Origin: JAYQKL01 sp049890195
GTDB lineage: Bacteria > Pseudomonadota > Alphaproteobacteria > RS24
Direction of reading: 5' to 3'
Assembly: GCA_049890195.1 (NCBI GenBank)
Contig: JBMHBY010000005.1
Location: forward strand, 186,001-250,000
DNA length: 64,000 bases
Below the pieces are notes generated by a model. The model saw nothing but the letters and a program-made list of their open reading frames with translations, made no database searches and was not told the DNA's origin. Of this stretch, positions 1 through 8,752 are shown piece after piece; positions within the stretch are counted from its first letter, which is position 1; each line of letters opens with the position of its first letter. A program made the position numbers and the translations under genes.

Positions 1-1119
1 GTGGCCGGTTTCAGAGGCGGCCGCAACGGATTTGACCGGGCGATAGTTGACGCCGGTGTAATATTCGGTGATCCAGATAATCAGGCCTGTGATGACCAGC
101 CCGAGAACGCCGCAAATATAAAGATCTAGGCCTTTGAATGACAGGCCCTCACCGACCGTGCGGACAACATCCAGACCAATCATGTTATCGGTCACAAAGT
201 ACAGCGCCGCCAGCGACAGAATCGCGGAAGCGATGAACCCCTTATACAACGCCCCCATGATGGAGTTGTTGGAGCCCAGACGGACAAAGAAAGTGCCGAT
301 GATGGACGTCACAATGCAGGTGGCGCCAATGGCCAGCGGATACAGCATCAGTTCAACGCTGCCCTGGAAGAAAATGGCTGCCAGAACCATGGTCGCAACA
401 ATCGTCACGGCGTAGGTCTCAAACAGGTCAGCGGCCATGCCGGCGCAGTCACCAACATTGTCACCGACATTGTCGGCAATGGTGGCCGGGTTGCGCGGGT
501 CATCCTCCGGAATACCGGCTTCGACCTTACCGACCAGGTCACCACCGACATCCGCACCTTTGGTGAAAATGCCGCCGCCGAGCCGGGCAAAAATGGAGAT
601 CAAGGATGCACCAAAGCCGAGCGCAACCAAAGCGTCAATGACTTCGCGCGAAGATGCCGACAGGCCCAGCGGACCGGTCAGGATATGGAAGTACACAGCC
701 ACGGACAGCAGGGCCAGGCCCGCCACCAGCATGCCGGTCACGGCGCCGGAGCGGAAAGCTATGGACAGGCCGCCGGCAAGACTTTCGCTGGCCGCTTGTG
801 TTGTCCGCACATTGGCGCGCACGGACACCAGCATACCCACATAGCCGGCAACACCAGACAGAGCCGCGCCAATGACGAAGCCGGCTGAGACCTTCACGCC
901 CAGCAGGTAAGCCACGATGACGGCAATTACAACGCCAACAATGCCGATGGTTCGGTATTGGCGGTTTAGATAGGCGCTGGCGCCGGATTGGATTGCAGAC
1001 GCAATTTCCTGCATTTTTTCATTGCCGGCACTGGCGGCAAGAATGCTTTGGATGGCCCAAAGACCATAAACAATGGCAAGGACACCTGCGCCGATAATCA
1101 GCATCATAGCTGTGCTCAT
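1..1119 (-). CDS. hppA: Membrane-bound proton-translocating pyrophosphatase, N-terminal 373 residues (partial)
   Basis: This gene runs off the left edge; only codons 1-373 are present. Reverse translation from ATG at 1119 gives a polytopic membrane protein starting MSTAMMLIIGAGVLAIVYG. It contains the family's pyrophosphate-binding stretch DVGGDLVGKVEAGIPEDDP, then NPATIADNVGDNVGDCAGMAADLFE, which carries the acidic Mg-PPi-binding residues. The family hydrolyses pyrophosphate and pumps H+ (or Na+) across the inner membrane. The GNTT[A/K]A signature that separates K+-independent from K+-dependent enzymes lies beyond the edge, so the subtype is open. The usual DVGADLVGK reads DVGGDLVGK here. 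A ribosome-binding AAGGA stands 8 bases before the ATG. thiL lies 120 bp upstream in the same direction. Confidence 0.95.
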   Translation of the reverse strand, partial: MSTAMMLIIGAGVLAIVYGLWAIQSILAASAGNEKMQEIASAIQSGASAYLNRQYRTIGIVGVVIAVIVAYLLGVKVSAGFVIGAALSGVAGYVGMLVSVRANVRTTQAASESLAGGLSIAFRSGAVTGMLVAGLALLSVAVYFHILTGPLGLSASSREVIDALVALGFGASLISIFARLGGGIFTKGADVGGDLVGKVEAGIPEDDPRNPATIADNVGDNVGDCAGMAADLFETYAVTIVATMVLAAIFFQGSVELMLYPLAIGATCIVTSIIGTFFVRLGSNNSIMGALYKGFIASAILSLAALYFVTDNMIGLDVVRTVGEGLSFKGLDLYICGVLGLVITGLIIWITEYYTGVNYRPVKSVAAASETGH

Positions 1120-1239
1120 GAGTGAATTCCTTTTTTGAGTTATTTAAAGAACAGACGGAAACTTATCCCTCTCACTAATCCCGCCGAAATTGCCAAATAT
1201 TGCTGAAAAAGGCAACTTTTTCTTGCAAAAAAGCGTATT

Positions 1240-2157
1240 TCAGAAGTGAGACCACCCCTTTTGCACCACCTCGACCGGCACCCCGGACTGATCAAAAACC
1301 CCATCACGACCTGAAATCACTGTGCCGACCCGCGTGAACCTGTGGTTGTAACGGTCAAAGATGTCTGCGACAGCCTTACGCACGGCCGGTTCTGCGGTAA
1401 ACACCAGCTGATAGTCATCGCCGCTGGTCAACTGGAACATCCGGTCGCCGGCGGGGTCGGTCAGCGGCACATGCTCCAAATTTACCTCCGCCCCGCAGTT
1501 TGAGGCGACGCAAATATGGTGCAAGTCCGACAAAAACCCATCCGATATGTCTGCGCAAGCAGAAATATAAGGTGCCAGGGCCATCCCAATCCCCAGCAAA
1601 GGCTCCGGAGAGGTATAATGTTTTGCGAAAACCGACGGTTTGCCGGCTTTTGCATCCACCAGCCCCAAACCGCCGGCGCCTATTTCGCCTGTAACGTAAA
1701 TGTCATCACCGGCACAGGCACCCGACCTTTTGACCATTTTGCCATGCTCAACCTGCCCGATGGCCGTCAGGCTGAAAACAGCACCATGGGGCTGCAGAAC
1801 ACTGTCCCCGCCCAACAAGGGGCACCCAAATCGCTCAAGCTGCCGGCCCAGACCTGCCGCAAAGCCGGCCACCCAGTCCTCATCCATGAGGCTGGGTGCG
1901 AAATTCAGAAAACATCCAATTGGAGCGGCCCCCTTCGCGGCCAAATCCGATAAGTTCACCGCCACCAGCTTGGCGGCAATATCATCTGCCGGTGTTTCCG
2001 GAAGATAATGCACCCCCTCCACGATTGTATCGGTCGTGATAACCAGGTCTTTCCCCGGCGGCGGGGTCAGGCAGGCGGCATCATCAAGCAGGTTCAACCC
2101 CGCCACCGCATCCGACAAGGGCGCGAAGTATTTTGCGATGTAATCAAATTCCTTCAT
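1240..2157 (-). CDS. thiL: Thiamine-monophosphate kinase
   Basis: The enzyme phosphorylates thiamine monophosphate with ATP to give thiamine diphosphate, the last step of the cofactor pathway, in the cytosol. The 305-residue product has the PurM/ThiL fold signatures: DDAACL near residue 25, TTDTIVEGVHYLPE near 41-54, NLSDLAAKGAAP near 69-80 and LLGGD near 114. It is slightly shorter than the usual 310-340 residues. It follows nusB by 24 bp in the same direction, as in many proteobacteria, and is probably the last gene of the rib-nusB transcript. Confidence 0.94.
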   Translation of the reverse strand: MKEFDYIAKYFAPLSDAVAGLNLLDDAACLTPPPGKDLVITTDTIVEGVHYLPETPADDIAAKLVAVNLSDLAAKGAAPIGCFLNFAPSLMDEDWVAGFAAGLGRQLERFGCPLLGGDSVLQPHGAVFSLTAIGQVEHGKMVKRSGACAGDDIYVTGEIGAGGLGLVDAKAGKPSVFAKHYTSPEPLLGIGMALAPYISACADISDGFLSDLHHICVASNCGAEVNLEHVPLTDPAGDRMFQLTSGDDYQLVFTAEPAVRKAVADIFDRYNHRFTRVGTVISGRDGVFDQSGVPVEVVQKGWSHF

Positions 2158-2181
2158 GCCGTCCCAGTGGTCCTAAATTTT

Positions 2182-2649
2182 TCACATGAGCGGGTCAGCG
2201 GCCTTATCGCTGAGCAATTTGTCCAGAAGGGCATTCGCCATGCCCGCCTCCGGACCATCAAAAAAGGCATGTGCCATGTCGGTATATTGTGAGGCCACGA
2301 CTTTCGGCGGCACATCATCGCGGTAGAGGATTTCATAGGTGCCGGCCCGCATCAAGGCGCGTAAGGTGCTGTCGAGACGTGAAAGCTTCCAACCTTCGCG
2401 CAAAGCGGCGTCAATGCGCCTGTCAATCAACCGCTGATGCTCGGCCACCCCGCGCAAAATGCTTTCGAAATGCGGGGTATCAGCTTCCGGCAGTTCCATG
2501 TCCTCCAATGGCAGACCGAGCCGGTGGTTGACATATTCAGCAATTGTTTCTTCCAGCGCGGTGCCGGCAATATCCATTTGATACAGCGCCTGCACCGCCC
2601 ACAAACGAGCGGCTGAACGGCCGTCATGACTGTCCCCGCCGGCACTCAT
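2182..2649 (-). CDS. nusB: Transcription antitermination factor NusB
   Basis: NusB binds boxA RNA together with ribosomal protein S10 (NusE) and supports antitermination on rRNA operons. The 155-residue product has the all-helical NusB pattern: SAARLWAVQALYQMDIAG near the N-terminus, the middle helix IDRRIDAALREGWKLSRLD and the C-terminal RAGTYEILYRDDVPPKVV. Its start overlaps the ribH stop by four bases, so the two are translationally coupled. This ribH-nusB-thiL order is widely conserved. Confidence 0.94.
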   Translation of the reverse strand: MSAGGDSHDGRSAARLWAVQALYQMDIAGTALEETIAEYVNHRLGLPLEDMELPEADTPHFESILRGVAEHQRLIDRRIDAALREGWKLSRLDSTLRALMRAGTYEILYRDDVPPKVVASQYTDMAHAFFDGPEAGMANALLDKLLSDKAADPLM

Positions 2650-3083
2650 GAGGTGCGGACCATCTGTTCGCGGATTTCAATCAAACGAAGGCATGCCTTG
2701 GCCGCCCCGCCGCCTTTGTTTTTATCGGACTTGTCACATCTCGCCCATGCTTGGTCGTGGTTTTCAACCGTTTGGATGCCGTTTCCGACCGGTAATCCAT
2801 GCTGCACCCCAAGATCCATGATCCCGCGGGCACTTTCGGCGCAAACCGTGTCATAGTGGGTCGTCTCACCGCGAATAACGACCCCCAGAGCAACATATCC
2901 CTGATAATTGCGGCCACTTTCAGCGGCATATCGGATGGCGGTCGGGATTTCCAGCACCCCGGGGACATCCACCCGCTCATAGTCGAACCCGGCCGCTTCA
3001 ATGGCCTGCACCGCCCCGTCCACCAGGGCTTCGGTCAAATCCTTGTAAAAAGGCGCTTCAACAATCAAGATGGTTTTGCTCAT
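2646..3083 (-). CDS. ribH: 6,7-dimethyl-8-ribityllumazine synthase
   Basis: Lumazine synthase condenses 5-amino-6-ribitylaminouracil with dihydroxybutanone phosphate, the penultimate step of riboflavin synthesis. The 145-residue product shows the family motifs: EAPFYKDLTEALVDGA (residues 9-24), VPGVLEIPTAIRYA in the middle and GVVIRGETTHYD, which holds the catalytic histidine. The length is normal. It sits 26 bp after the ribB-type gene and overlaps nusB by four bases. Confidence 0.95.
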   Translation of the reverse strand: MSKTILIVEAPFYKDLTEALVDGAVQAIEAAGFDYERVDVPGVLEIPTAIRYAAESGRNYQGYVALGVVIRGETTHYDTVCAESARGIMDLGVQHGLPVGNGIQTVENHDQAWARCDKSDKNKGGGAAKACLRLIEIREQMVRTS

Positions 3084-3109
3084 GGGCCAGACTTCCTCAA
3101 TCTTATGGA

Positions 3110-4222
3110 CTAATCCTTGTCACCAAAAATCGGATGTTGTCCAGTCACCTCTATATCATACCCTTCCAATGCGACAATCGTTCTTGGGGTGTCGGACAAA
3201 AGCTCGATTTTTTTTAAACCCAGATTCGAGATGATCTGCGCCCCCACACCATATTCCCGCAACTGCACTGAATTTCCGCCCTTCTCTGTAGGTTCCATCT
3301 GGTCACTGAACGGCGTCGGGGAGGTGTTTCGGATCAAGACCAACACGCCACGCCCCGCCTCACCGATAATCTGGAATGACTTTCTAAGGGTCTGGGCCTT
3401 GGGTTCGTTGCTGTTGAACAGGTCCAGCAGGATATTTTCGGCATGCATGCGAACAAGCACCGGCTCATCGCCGGAGATGTCCCCTTTGACGAACGCAATA
3501 TGCTCTTCATTCTCGACCTTGTTCTTGAACACAATGCTGCGGAAACTCCCGCCGTAAATCAGGTCAAGTTCCTTTTCATGAATCCGCTCAATCAACTCAT
3601 CATTTTTGCGGCGGTAAGCAATAAGGTCTGCAATCGTGCCGAGCTTCAAACCATGCAGTTGGGCGAATTTCACCAGATCCGGCAACCGCGCCATGGTGCC
3701 GTCATCATTCATGATTTCACAGATTACACCGGCCGGATACAGCCCCGCCAATCGTGACAGGTCAACCGCGGCCTCGGTATGGCCGGCCCGCACCAGCGTA
3801 CCGCCATCACGTGCCACAAGCGGAAACACATGCCCGGGGGAGACGATATCCGTCGCATTTTTTGTCGGATCAATCGCCACAGAAATGGTGTGGGCACGGT
3901 CATGCGCGGAGATGCCCGTCGATATGCCTTCGCGCGCCTCAATCGAAATGGTGAAGGCTGTTTGATGGCGCGATTGGTTTTTGGTCGACATGAACTCCAA
4001 CTCAAGCTTCTTGGCGCGCTCCTCGTTCAAGGCCAGGCAAATCAGGCCACGCCCATATTTGGCCATGAAGTTGACCGCCTCCGGGGTCGCCATTTGCGCC
4101 GGGATAATCAAGTCCCCCTCATTTTCCCGGTCCTCGGCATCCACCAAAACAATCATCTTGCCGTTGCGGACATCCTCGATAATCTCTTCGATCGGTGATA
4201 TGAATTGCTTGTATTCGCTCAT
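3110..4222 (-). CDS. ribB: 3,4-dihydroxy-2-butanone 4-phosphate synthase fused to a degenerate GTP cyclohydrolase II-like domain (RibBX type)
   Basis: Residues 1-205 form a full DHBP synthase. DAEDRENEGDLIIPA carries the Mg2+-binding acidic residues, followed by the loop EAREGISTGISAHDRAHT and RAGHTEAAVDLSRLAG. This domain converts ribulose 5-phosphate to the four-carbon riboflavin precursor. Residues 206-370 align with GTP cyclohydrolase II, but where the active enzyme has its Cys-x10-Cys-x-Cys zinc site this protein reads VRMHAENILLDLFNS, with no cysteines. GTP cyclohydrolase activity is therefore not expected, and an independent ribA should exist elsewhere. Alphaproteobacterial proteins of this build have been called RibBX. 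The gene lies 9 bp after ribE in the operon. Confidence 0.92.
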   Translation of the reverse strand: MSEYKQFISPIEEIIEDVRNGKMIVLVDAEDRENEGDLIIPAQMATPEAVNFMAKYGRGLICLALNEERAKKLELEFMSTKNQSRHQTAFTISIEAREGISTGISAHDRAHTISVAIDPTKNATDIVSPGHVFPLVARDGGTLVRAGHTEAAVDLSRLAGLYPAGVICEIMNDDGTMARLPDLVKFAQLHGLKLGTIADLIAYRRKNDELIERIHEKELDLIYGGSFRSIVFKNKVENEEHIAFVKGDISGDEPVLVRMHAENILLDLFNSNEPKAQTLRKSFQIIGEAGRGVLVLIRNTSPTPFSDQMEPTEKGGNSVQLREYGVGAQIISNLGLKKIELLSDTPRTIVALEGYDIEVTGQHPIFGDKD

Positions 4223-4231
4223 GTCTTTGCC

Positions 4232-4846
4232 TCAAGATTGATTCATAGTTTCCGCCAGTCTTGCAACATAGCGGGCCAGCACATCAATTTCGAGATTGAT
4301 GGCATCACCGACCCGGGTAGCCCCCCAGGTCGTGACATTCTGGGTGTGGGCGATCAGATTGACACCAAAACACGCGCCTTCCACCTCATTCACGGTCAAG
4401 GAGGTGCCATCCAGCGTCACCGAACCTTTGGAGGCGATGAAACCCGCAAGCTCTGTCGGTGCCTCAAAGGTGAACCGCTTGCTGTCGCCTTCCGGCTGAA
4501 TGTCCTTGACGGTTGCAATGCCATCAACATGACCGCTGACGATGTGTCCGCCCAATTCATCGCCCATTTTCAGGGCGCGTTCAAGATTGAGCCGCGTACC
4601 GACCTGCCAATGCCCTGCCGTCGTGACGTCTAGCGTTTCCTTGGAGGCCTCCACCCCGAACCAGCGCCCGTCATCATCCTGTCCCTTGTCAACCACCGTC
4701 AGGCAAACGCCGGAATGCGCAATCGAGGCGCCAATGTCAATGTCATCCACCTGATAAGCGGTTGACACCTGATAATAGGTGTCGCCGCGCTGCTCAAGAC
4801 GCCGAATGATGCCAATATCAGTCACAATGCCGGTGAACATGTCCAT
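4232..4846 (-). CDS. ribE: Riboflavin synthase, alpha subunit type
   Basis: The enzyme dismutates two lumazine molecules into riboflavin and the pyrimidine precursor. The product begins (MD)MFTGIVTDIG, the family's hallmark N-terminus, and contains two lumazine-binding barrel repeats (about residues 1-95 and 96-195); the second carries SKGSVTLDGTSLTVNEVE. Three starts are possible: GTG at 4849, ATG at 4846, which shares an A with the ribD stop (TGATG), and ATG at 4840, which gives MFTGIV directly. I use 4846 for the overlap; 4840 is equally plausible. Confidence 0.94.
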   Translation of the reverse strand: MDMFTGIVTDIGIIRRLEQRGDTYYQVSTAYQVDDIDIGASIAHSGVCLTVVDKGQDDDGRWFGVEASKETLDVTTAGHWQVGTRLNLERALKMGDELGGHIVSGHVDGIATVKDIQPEGDSKRFTFEAPTELAGFIASKGSVTLDGTSLTVNEVEGACFGVNLIAHTQNVTTWGATRVGDAINLEIDVLARYVARLAETMNQS

Positions 4847-5886
4847 CACCCCCTTTGAAAAATTCTCAGGCTGTCAGTTCCGCACTTTTCAGAACTTATG
4901 AACTTAAAACTGGGTGAGTTGGCGAAATTTTCAATGCCCATATACTGCAAATCACTTTGCTTTGGTGCATTATCAGTCCCGGCAGGCAGCAATGGCAGGT
5001 CAATCGGAGCTTCAAAAACCGCCAGCCTGTCCACCAACCCTTCCGACAGAAAAGCTTTGGCGAGCGTCGGCCCACCCTCCACCATCAGGCGGGTCACACC
5101 GTTGGCGGCAAGCGCTGCAAGCATCTCGGCCGGCGAGTCTTGTGTCAAAATCCGCCAGCCGTCCGGCAGCCCTGTCTTTTGCAAGGTGCTGGAGGCTATA
5201 TGGGGCATCGGGCTGTCGGCCAGCATACCCGGCAGCCTGCAGGTCAGGGACGGCTTGTCGTGGCGGTATGTGCCGGCACCGACCAAAATGGCGTCATGCT
5301 CCGCCCTGATGAGATGCATGCGGCGTTGCGCCGGCCCTGAGGTAATAGCCGGATCCTCTCCGGCGGCTCGTCGCATCATCCCATTGCGGCTGATCGCCAG
5401 CTTCAGTGTGACCAAAGGGCGTCCTTGCGTGGTTTTGAGAATGAACCCGGCATTGAGGTCCTGCGCCGCCGCTTCACATATGCCGACCTCCACATCAATG
5501 CCGGCGGCACGCATCATGTCCACCCCCCGCCCGCTGACCCGCGGGTCCGGGTCACGCATCGCCACAACCACCCGCGACACCCCGGAGTCAATCAAAGCCC
5601 GGGCGCAGGGACCGGTCTGACCGTGATGTGCACACGGCTCCAACGTCACATAAGCGGTGGCCCGGTGCAGGTCATCAAAACTCGATGACTGTTCTGCCAC
5701 GGCCATGGAGATGGCGACGGTTTCGGCATGAGGCCGACCTCCATTCTGGGTTCTGGCTTCACCGAGGACCTGGCCATCCCGGACAATGACACAACCGACG
5801 GCGGGATTGGGTGCAACACGCCCAAGCCCTTGCCGGGCGAGCCGCAAACCACGCTGCATAAAGATGATGTCCTGAAGCTCAGTCAC
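4846..5886 (-). CDS. ribD: Bifunctional diaminohydroxyphosphoribosylaminopyrimidine deaminase / 5-amino-6-(5-phosphoribosylamino)uracil reductase
   Basis: RibD carries out the second and third steps of riboflavin synthesis. The N-terminal deaminase domain has the zinc motif HAE near residue 54 and PCAHHGQTGPC near 86-96. The C-terminal reductase domain starts near residue 150 and contains VTLKLAISRNGMM, DAILVGAGTYRHDKPSLTCR and VEGGPTLAKAFL. The start is a GTG at 5886; the next ATG (5859) would remove conserved N-terminal residues before MQRGLRLARQGLGRVAPNPAVG, so GTG is preferred. The 346-residue length is usual. Confidence 0.94.
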   Translation of the reverse strand: MTELQDIIFMQRGLRLARQGLGRVAPNPAVGCVIVRDGQVLGEARTQNGGRPHAETVAISMAVAEQSSSFDDLHRATAYVTLEPCAHHGQTGPCARALIDSGVSRVVVAMRDPDPRVSGRGVDMMRAAGIDVEVGICEAAAQDLNAGFILKTTQGRPLVTLKLAISRNGMMRRAAGEDPAITSGPAQRRMHLIRAEHDAILVGAGTYRHDKPSLTCRLPGMLADSPMPHIASSTLQKTGLPDGWRILTQDSPAEMLAALAANGVTRLMVEGGPTLAKAFLSEGLVDRLAVFEAPIDLPLLPAGTDNAPKQSDLQYMGIENFANSPSFKFISSEKCGTDSLRIFQRG

Positions 5887-5918
5887 TTACTTGCCCACGC
5901 CGGGGCCAAGCCCGGTCT

Positions 5919-6386
5919 TTAATCGTCAAAACCCACACTGTCAGGCATTTCACCAAGGAAGTTTTCAAAGTCCTTGGCCTCACGGAAATCCCTGTAGACA
6001 GAGGCAAACCGGACATAGCCGACCTGATCAAGGGCGAACAAACCCTCCATGACCATCTCCCCCAGCATTTTGGCCGGGATTTCCGCCTCACCGAGATTTT
6101 CCATCCGTCTGACAATGCCACTGACCATACGCTCGACACGCTCTTGTTCAACCGGTCTTTTGCGCAGTGCGATTTGCACAGAGCGCATGAGCTTGTCACG
6201 GTCAAAGGGTACCTTGCGGCCGGAATTTTTGACGATGATCAGCTCCCGCAGCTGGATGCGCTCAAATGTCGTGAACCGCCCACCACAGTCCGTGCAATGA
6301 CGTCGCCGGCGGATGACAGTGCTGTCTTCAGTCGGCCGGCTGTCTTTGACCTGGGTGTCACTGTTGCTGCAATACGGACAACGCAT
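5919..6386 (-). CDS. nrdR: Transcriptional repressor NrdR
   Basis: NrdR is the ATP/dATP-sensing zinc-ribbon repressor of ribonucleotide reductase genes. The protein starts MRCPYCSN, with the zinc ribbon completed by HCTDCGGRFTTFER, followed by an ATP-cone domain (about residues 45-135: VKNSGRKVPFDRDKLMRS and onward). A GTG at 6398 would add four residues, but MRCPYC is the family's standard N-terminus, so 6386 is used. It sits between glyA and ribD, its usual alphaproteobacterial position, and its reading frame starts just after the glyA stop. Confidence 0.95.
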   Translation of the reverse strand: MRCPYCSNSDTQVKDSRPTEDSTVIRRRRHCTDCGGRFTTFERIQLRELIIVKNSGRKVPFDRDKLMRSVQIALRKRPVEQERVERMVSGIVRRMENLGEAEIPAKMLGEMVMEGLFALDQVGYVRFASVYRDFREAKDFENFLGEMPDSVGFDD

Positions 6387-6398
6387 GGACGAACCCAC

Positions 6399-7706
6399 TC
6401 AACCGTAAATCGGGAAACGCTGGCACAAGGCGATCACCTTGTCCCTCACCGCGGCTTCGTTTTCCGGCGACGGCTCGCCCCCATTGGCGGCAACGCAGTC
6501 CAAAACCTCGGCAATTAAATCACCGACCTGCTGGAATTCAACAACACCAAAACCGCGGGATGTGGCCGCCGGTGTCCCGAGCCGGACACCGGAGGTGATC
6601 ATCGGCTTTTCAGGATCAAACGGCACGCCGTTTTTGTTGCAGGTGATGAAGGCGCGCTCCATCGCCTCTTCGGCCACTTTACCGGTCAGTCCCTTGGGAC
6701 GCAGATCAACCAGCACAAGATGGTTGTCGGTGCCGCCGGAGACAATATCAAAACCGTGCCCTTTAAGCGTCTCTGCCAGCGCTTTGGCGTTTTCGACAAC
6801 CTGCTGGATATAGGTTTTGAAATCCGGCTGCAACGCCTCGCCGAAGGCCACGGCCTTGGCGGCAATCACATGCATCAACGGACCGCCCTGAATGCCTGGG
6901 AAAATCGCTGAATTGTACTTTTTGCCCAACTCCTCATTATTGGACAGGATCAAACCTCCGCGCGGGCCGCGCAGGGTTTTGTGAGTCGTGGTCGTCACCG
7001 CATCGGCATAGGGCAACGGGCTTGGGTGCGCCCCGCCGGCAACCAGACCGGAAATATGTGCCATATCGACAAGCAGATAAGCACCGACCATATCGGCGAT
7101 TTCCCGGAACCGCTTGAAGTCAATCACCCGCGGATAGGCGGATCCGCCGGCAATGATCAATTGCGGCTTGTGCTCTTTGGCAAGTGTCTCCACTTCATCA
7201 TAGTCAATCAAATGGTCATCCCGACGCACGCCATACTGCACCGCATTGAACCATTTGCCTGACTGGTTGGGCGGCGCTCCATGGGTCAAATGACCGCCTG
7301 CGGCGAGGCTCATCCCCAAAATGGTGTCACCCGGCTTAAGAAGCGCCTGCATGACGGCTTGGTTGGCCTGCGACCCGGAGTTCGGTTGCACATTGGCATA
7401 AGCGCAGTTGTAAAGTTTTTTGACCCGCTCCAGAGCCAGGTTTTCAGCAATATCGACAAACTCACACCCGCCGTAATACCGCCGTCCCGGATACCCTTCG
7501 GCATATTTGTTGGTCATGATGGAGCCTTGGGTCTCAAGCACAGCCCGCGAGACAATGTTTTCAGATGCGATCAACTCAATCTGATTCTGTTGTCGTGACA
7601 GTTCCTGCGCAATGGCAGCTGCTATGTCAGCGTCCCTGTCCGCGATGGACTGGTGAAAAAAGTCATTGTTTTCAGTGTCTAAGGCTGTCTTTTCTGTTAC
7701 GGACAT
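6399..7706 (-). CDS. glyA: Serine hydroxymethyltransferase
   Basis: This PLP enzyme interconverts serine plus tetrahydrofolate and glycine plus methylene-tetrahydrofolate, the main source of one-carbon units. Motifs include ELIASENIVSRAV, TNKYAEGYPGRRYYGG, the PLP-lysine segment TTTTHKTLRGPRGG and the C-terminal TSGVRLGTPAATSRGF. I use ATG at 7706 (MSVTEKTALD, 435 residues), which has an AGGAAAGG ribosome site about ten bases upstream. The frame stays open for 25 more codons, but those residues do not match the family. It is probably the first gene of the rib block. Confidence 0.96.
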   Translation of the reverse strand: MSVTEKTALDTENNDFFHQSIADRDADIAAAIAQELSRQQNQIELIASENIVSRAVLETQGSIMTNKYAEGYPGRRYYGGCEFVDIAENLALERVKKLYNCAYANVQPNSGSQANQAVMQALLKPGDTILGMSLAAGGHLTHGAPPNQSGKWFNAVQYGVRRDDHLIDYDEVETLAKEHKPQLIIAGGSAYPRVIDFKRFREIADMVGAYLLVDMAHISGLVAGGAHPSPLPYADAVTTTTHKTLRGPRGGLILSNNEELGKKYNSAIFPGIQGGPLMHVIAAKAVAFGEALQPDFKTYIQQVVENAKALAETLKGHGFDIVSGGTDNHLVLVDLRPKGLTGKVAEEAMERAFITCNKNGVPFDPEKPMITSGVRLGTPAATSRGFGVVEFQQVGDLIAEVLDCVAANGGEPSPENEAAVRDKVIALCQRFPIYG

Positions 7707-7900
7707 CAGTTGACCTTTCCTGTCAAAACAAATTATTGCCAAAAATGTTATGTGCCTTTTGAGGTAAAATACATACCACATGTAGGTTGGTTAGGGAATG
7801 TTTAGCACACCCCACGACAGAAAAAACGGTGCATAGTGTCGCTGTCTGCCGAGCTTAAAAATAAGCTGTTCACACCGGACAAACACGCTATGTTCTTGTC

Positions 7901-8692
7901 ATGGATATTTCAAGCGCACCCTACCTCATCTCCGCTCTCGTCATCGCTGTCATGATGGGATTTGTCTGGCTCATCTCAATCCCCTTGAAGGATGTGAGCA
8001 TAGTTGACAGCTTTTGGGGCTTCGGCTTCGGCTTGAGCAGCCTTGGCGTATTTCTGCTCAGTGACGGCATGAAGTCCACTGCCCAGATTATTCTGCTGAC
8101 CGTCGTCATTGTCTGGTCATTGCGGCTCGGCGGCTATCTGTTCTGGCGGTGGTCGCAGGAGGAGGAAGAGGACGGGCGGTATCAGGCCATGCGGAAAAAA
8201 CGCCCGCTGTTCTGGCTGCAGTCGATTTACATTGTGTTCATATTTCAAGGGTTGCTGATGTGGGTCATTGCCCTGCCCGTTACCCATACCCTGGCCTTCA
8301 ACCATACAACCACCGAACCCGTTACACCACTGGCCCTGTTCGGTCTGGTGGTGGCATTGGCGGGTCTGATCATTGAGACGATATCGGACTGGCAGCTTGT
8401 CGGGTTCCGCGCCAATCCAGACAATCAGGGCAAAATTCTTGAAACCGGCCTGTGGGGCCGTTCCCGGCACCCAAACTATTTCGGCGATGCAACCTTCTGG
8501 TGGGGGGTCTGGATCATCTGCTGCGCGATTTCGCCCCTGGCGGTCTATTTTGTGTTTGCCCCGGCCATGATGAATTATCTGATCGTCAAAATCTCCGGTG
8601 CCGACCTTCTTGATAAAATTCTGGCCAAGCGTAAGCCGGGCTATGAGGAGTATATGGCGCGCACCAACCGCTTCATACCCAAGTTTTTTTAA
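7901..8692 (+). CDS. DUF1295 domain membrane protein (steroid 5-alpha-reductase-like)
   Basis: The product is a 263-residue integral membrane protein with about six or seven hydrophobic segments. The C-terminal half carries the DUF1295 / isoprenylcysteine methyltransferase-like signature: ISDWQLVGFRANPDNQGK, then GLWGRSRHPNYFGDATFWWG and KRKPGYEEYMARTNRFIPKFF at the end. Members of this superfamily act on lipid or steroid-like substrates using NAD(P)H or S-adenosylmethionine, but bacterial DUF1295 proteins mostly have no assigned reaction. It is divergent from glyA across a 194-bp gap and lies 60 bp upstream of hemB in the same direction. No clear ribosome site precedes the ATG. Confidence 0.85.
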   Translation: MDISSAPYLISALVIAVMMGFVWLISIPLKDVSIVDSFWGFGFGLSSLGVFLLSDGMKSTAQIILLTVVIVWSLRLGGYLFWRWSQEEEEDGRYQAMRKKRPLFWLQSIYIVFIFQGLLMWVIALPVTHTLAFNHTTTEPVTPLALFGLVVALAGLIIETISDWQLVGFRANPDNQGKILETGLWGRSRHPNYFGDATFWWGVWIICCAISPLAVYFVFAPAMMNYLIVKISGADLLDKILAKRKPGYEEYMARTNRFIPKFF

Positions 8693-8752
8693 CCCCCCTG
8701 ATTTGCGCCGGACTTCAAAAACGGCTACACAGTGCTTACTGTGGAGCACGAC

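Noticed and set aside
1206..1221. AAAAAG-GCAA-CTTTTT small palindrome between thiL and hppA
   Set aside because: A six-pair, A/T-only stem is too weak for an intrinsic terminator, and such palindromes arise by chance in A/T runs.
3084..4231. FMN riboswitch in front of riboflavin genes
   Set aside because: The rib genes lie inside a compact operon with gaps of 9-32 bp, leaving no room for an RFN element.
7707..7900. Possible glycine riboswitch upstream of glyA
   Set aside because: No glycine aptamer core or paired helices with terminator could be recognised in the 194-bp gap; glyA riboswitches are not expected for this gene in alphaproteobacteria.
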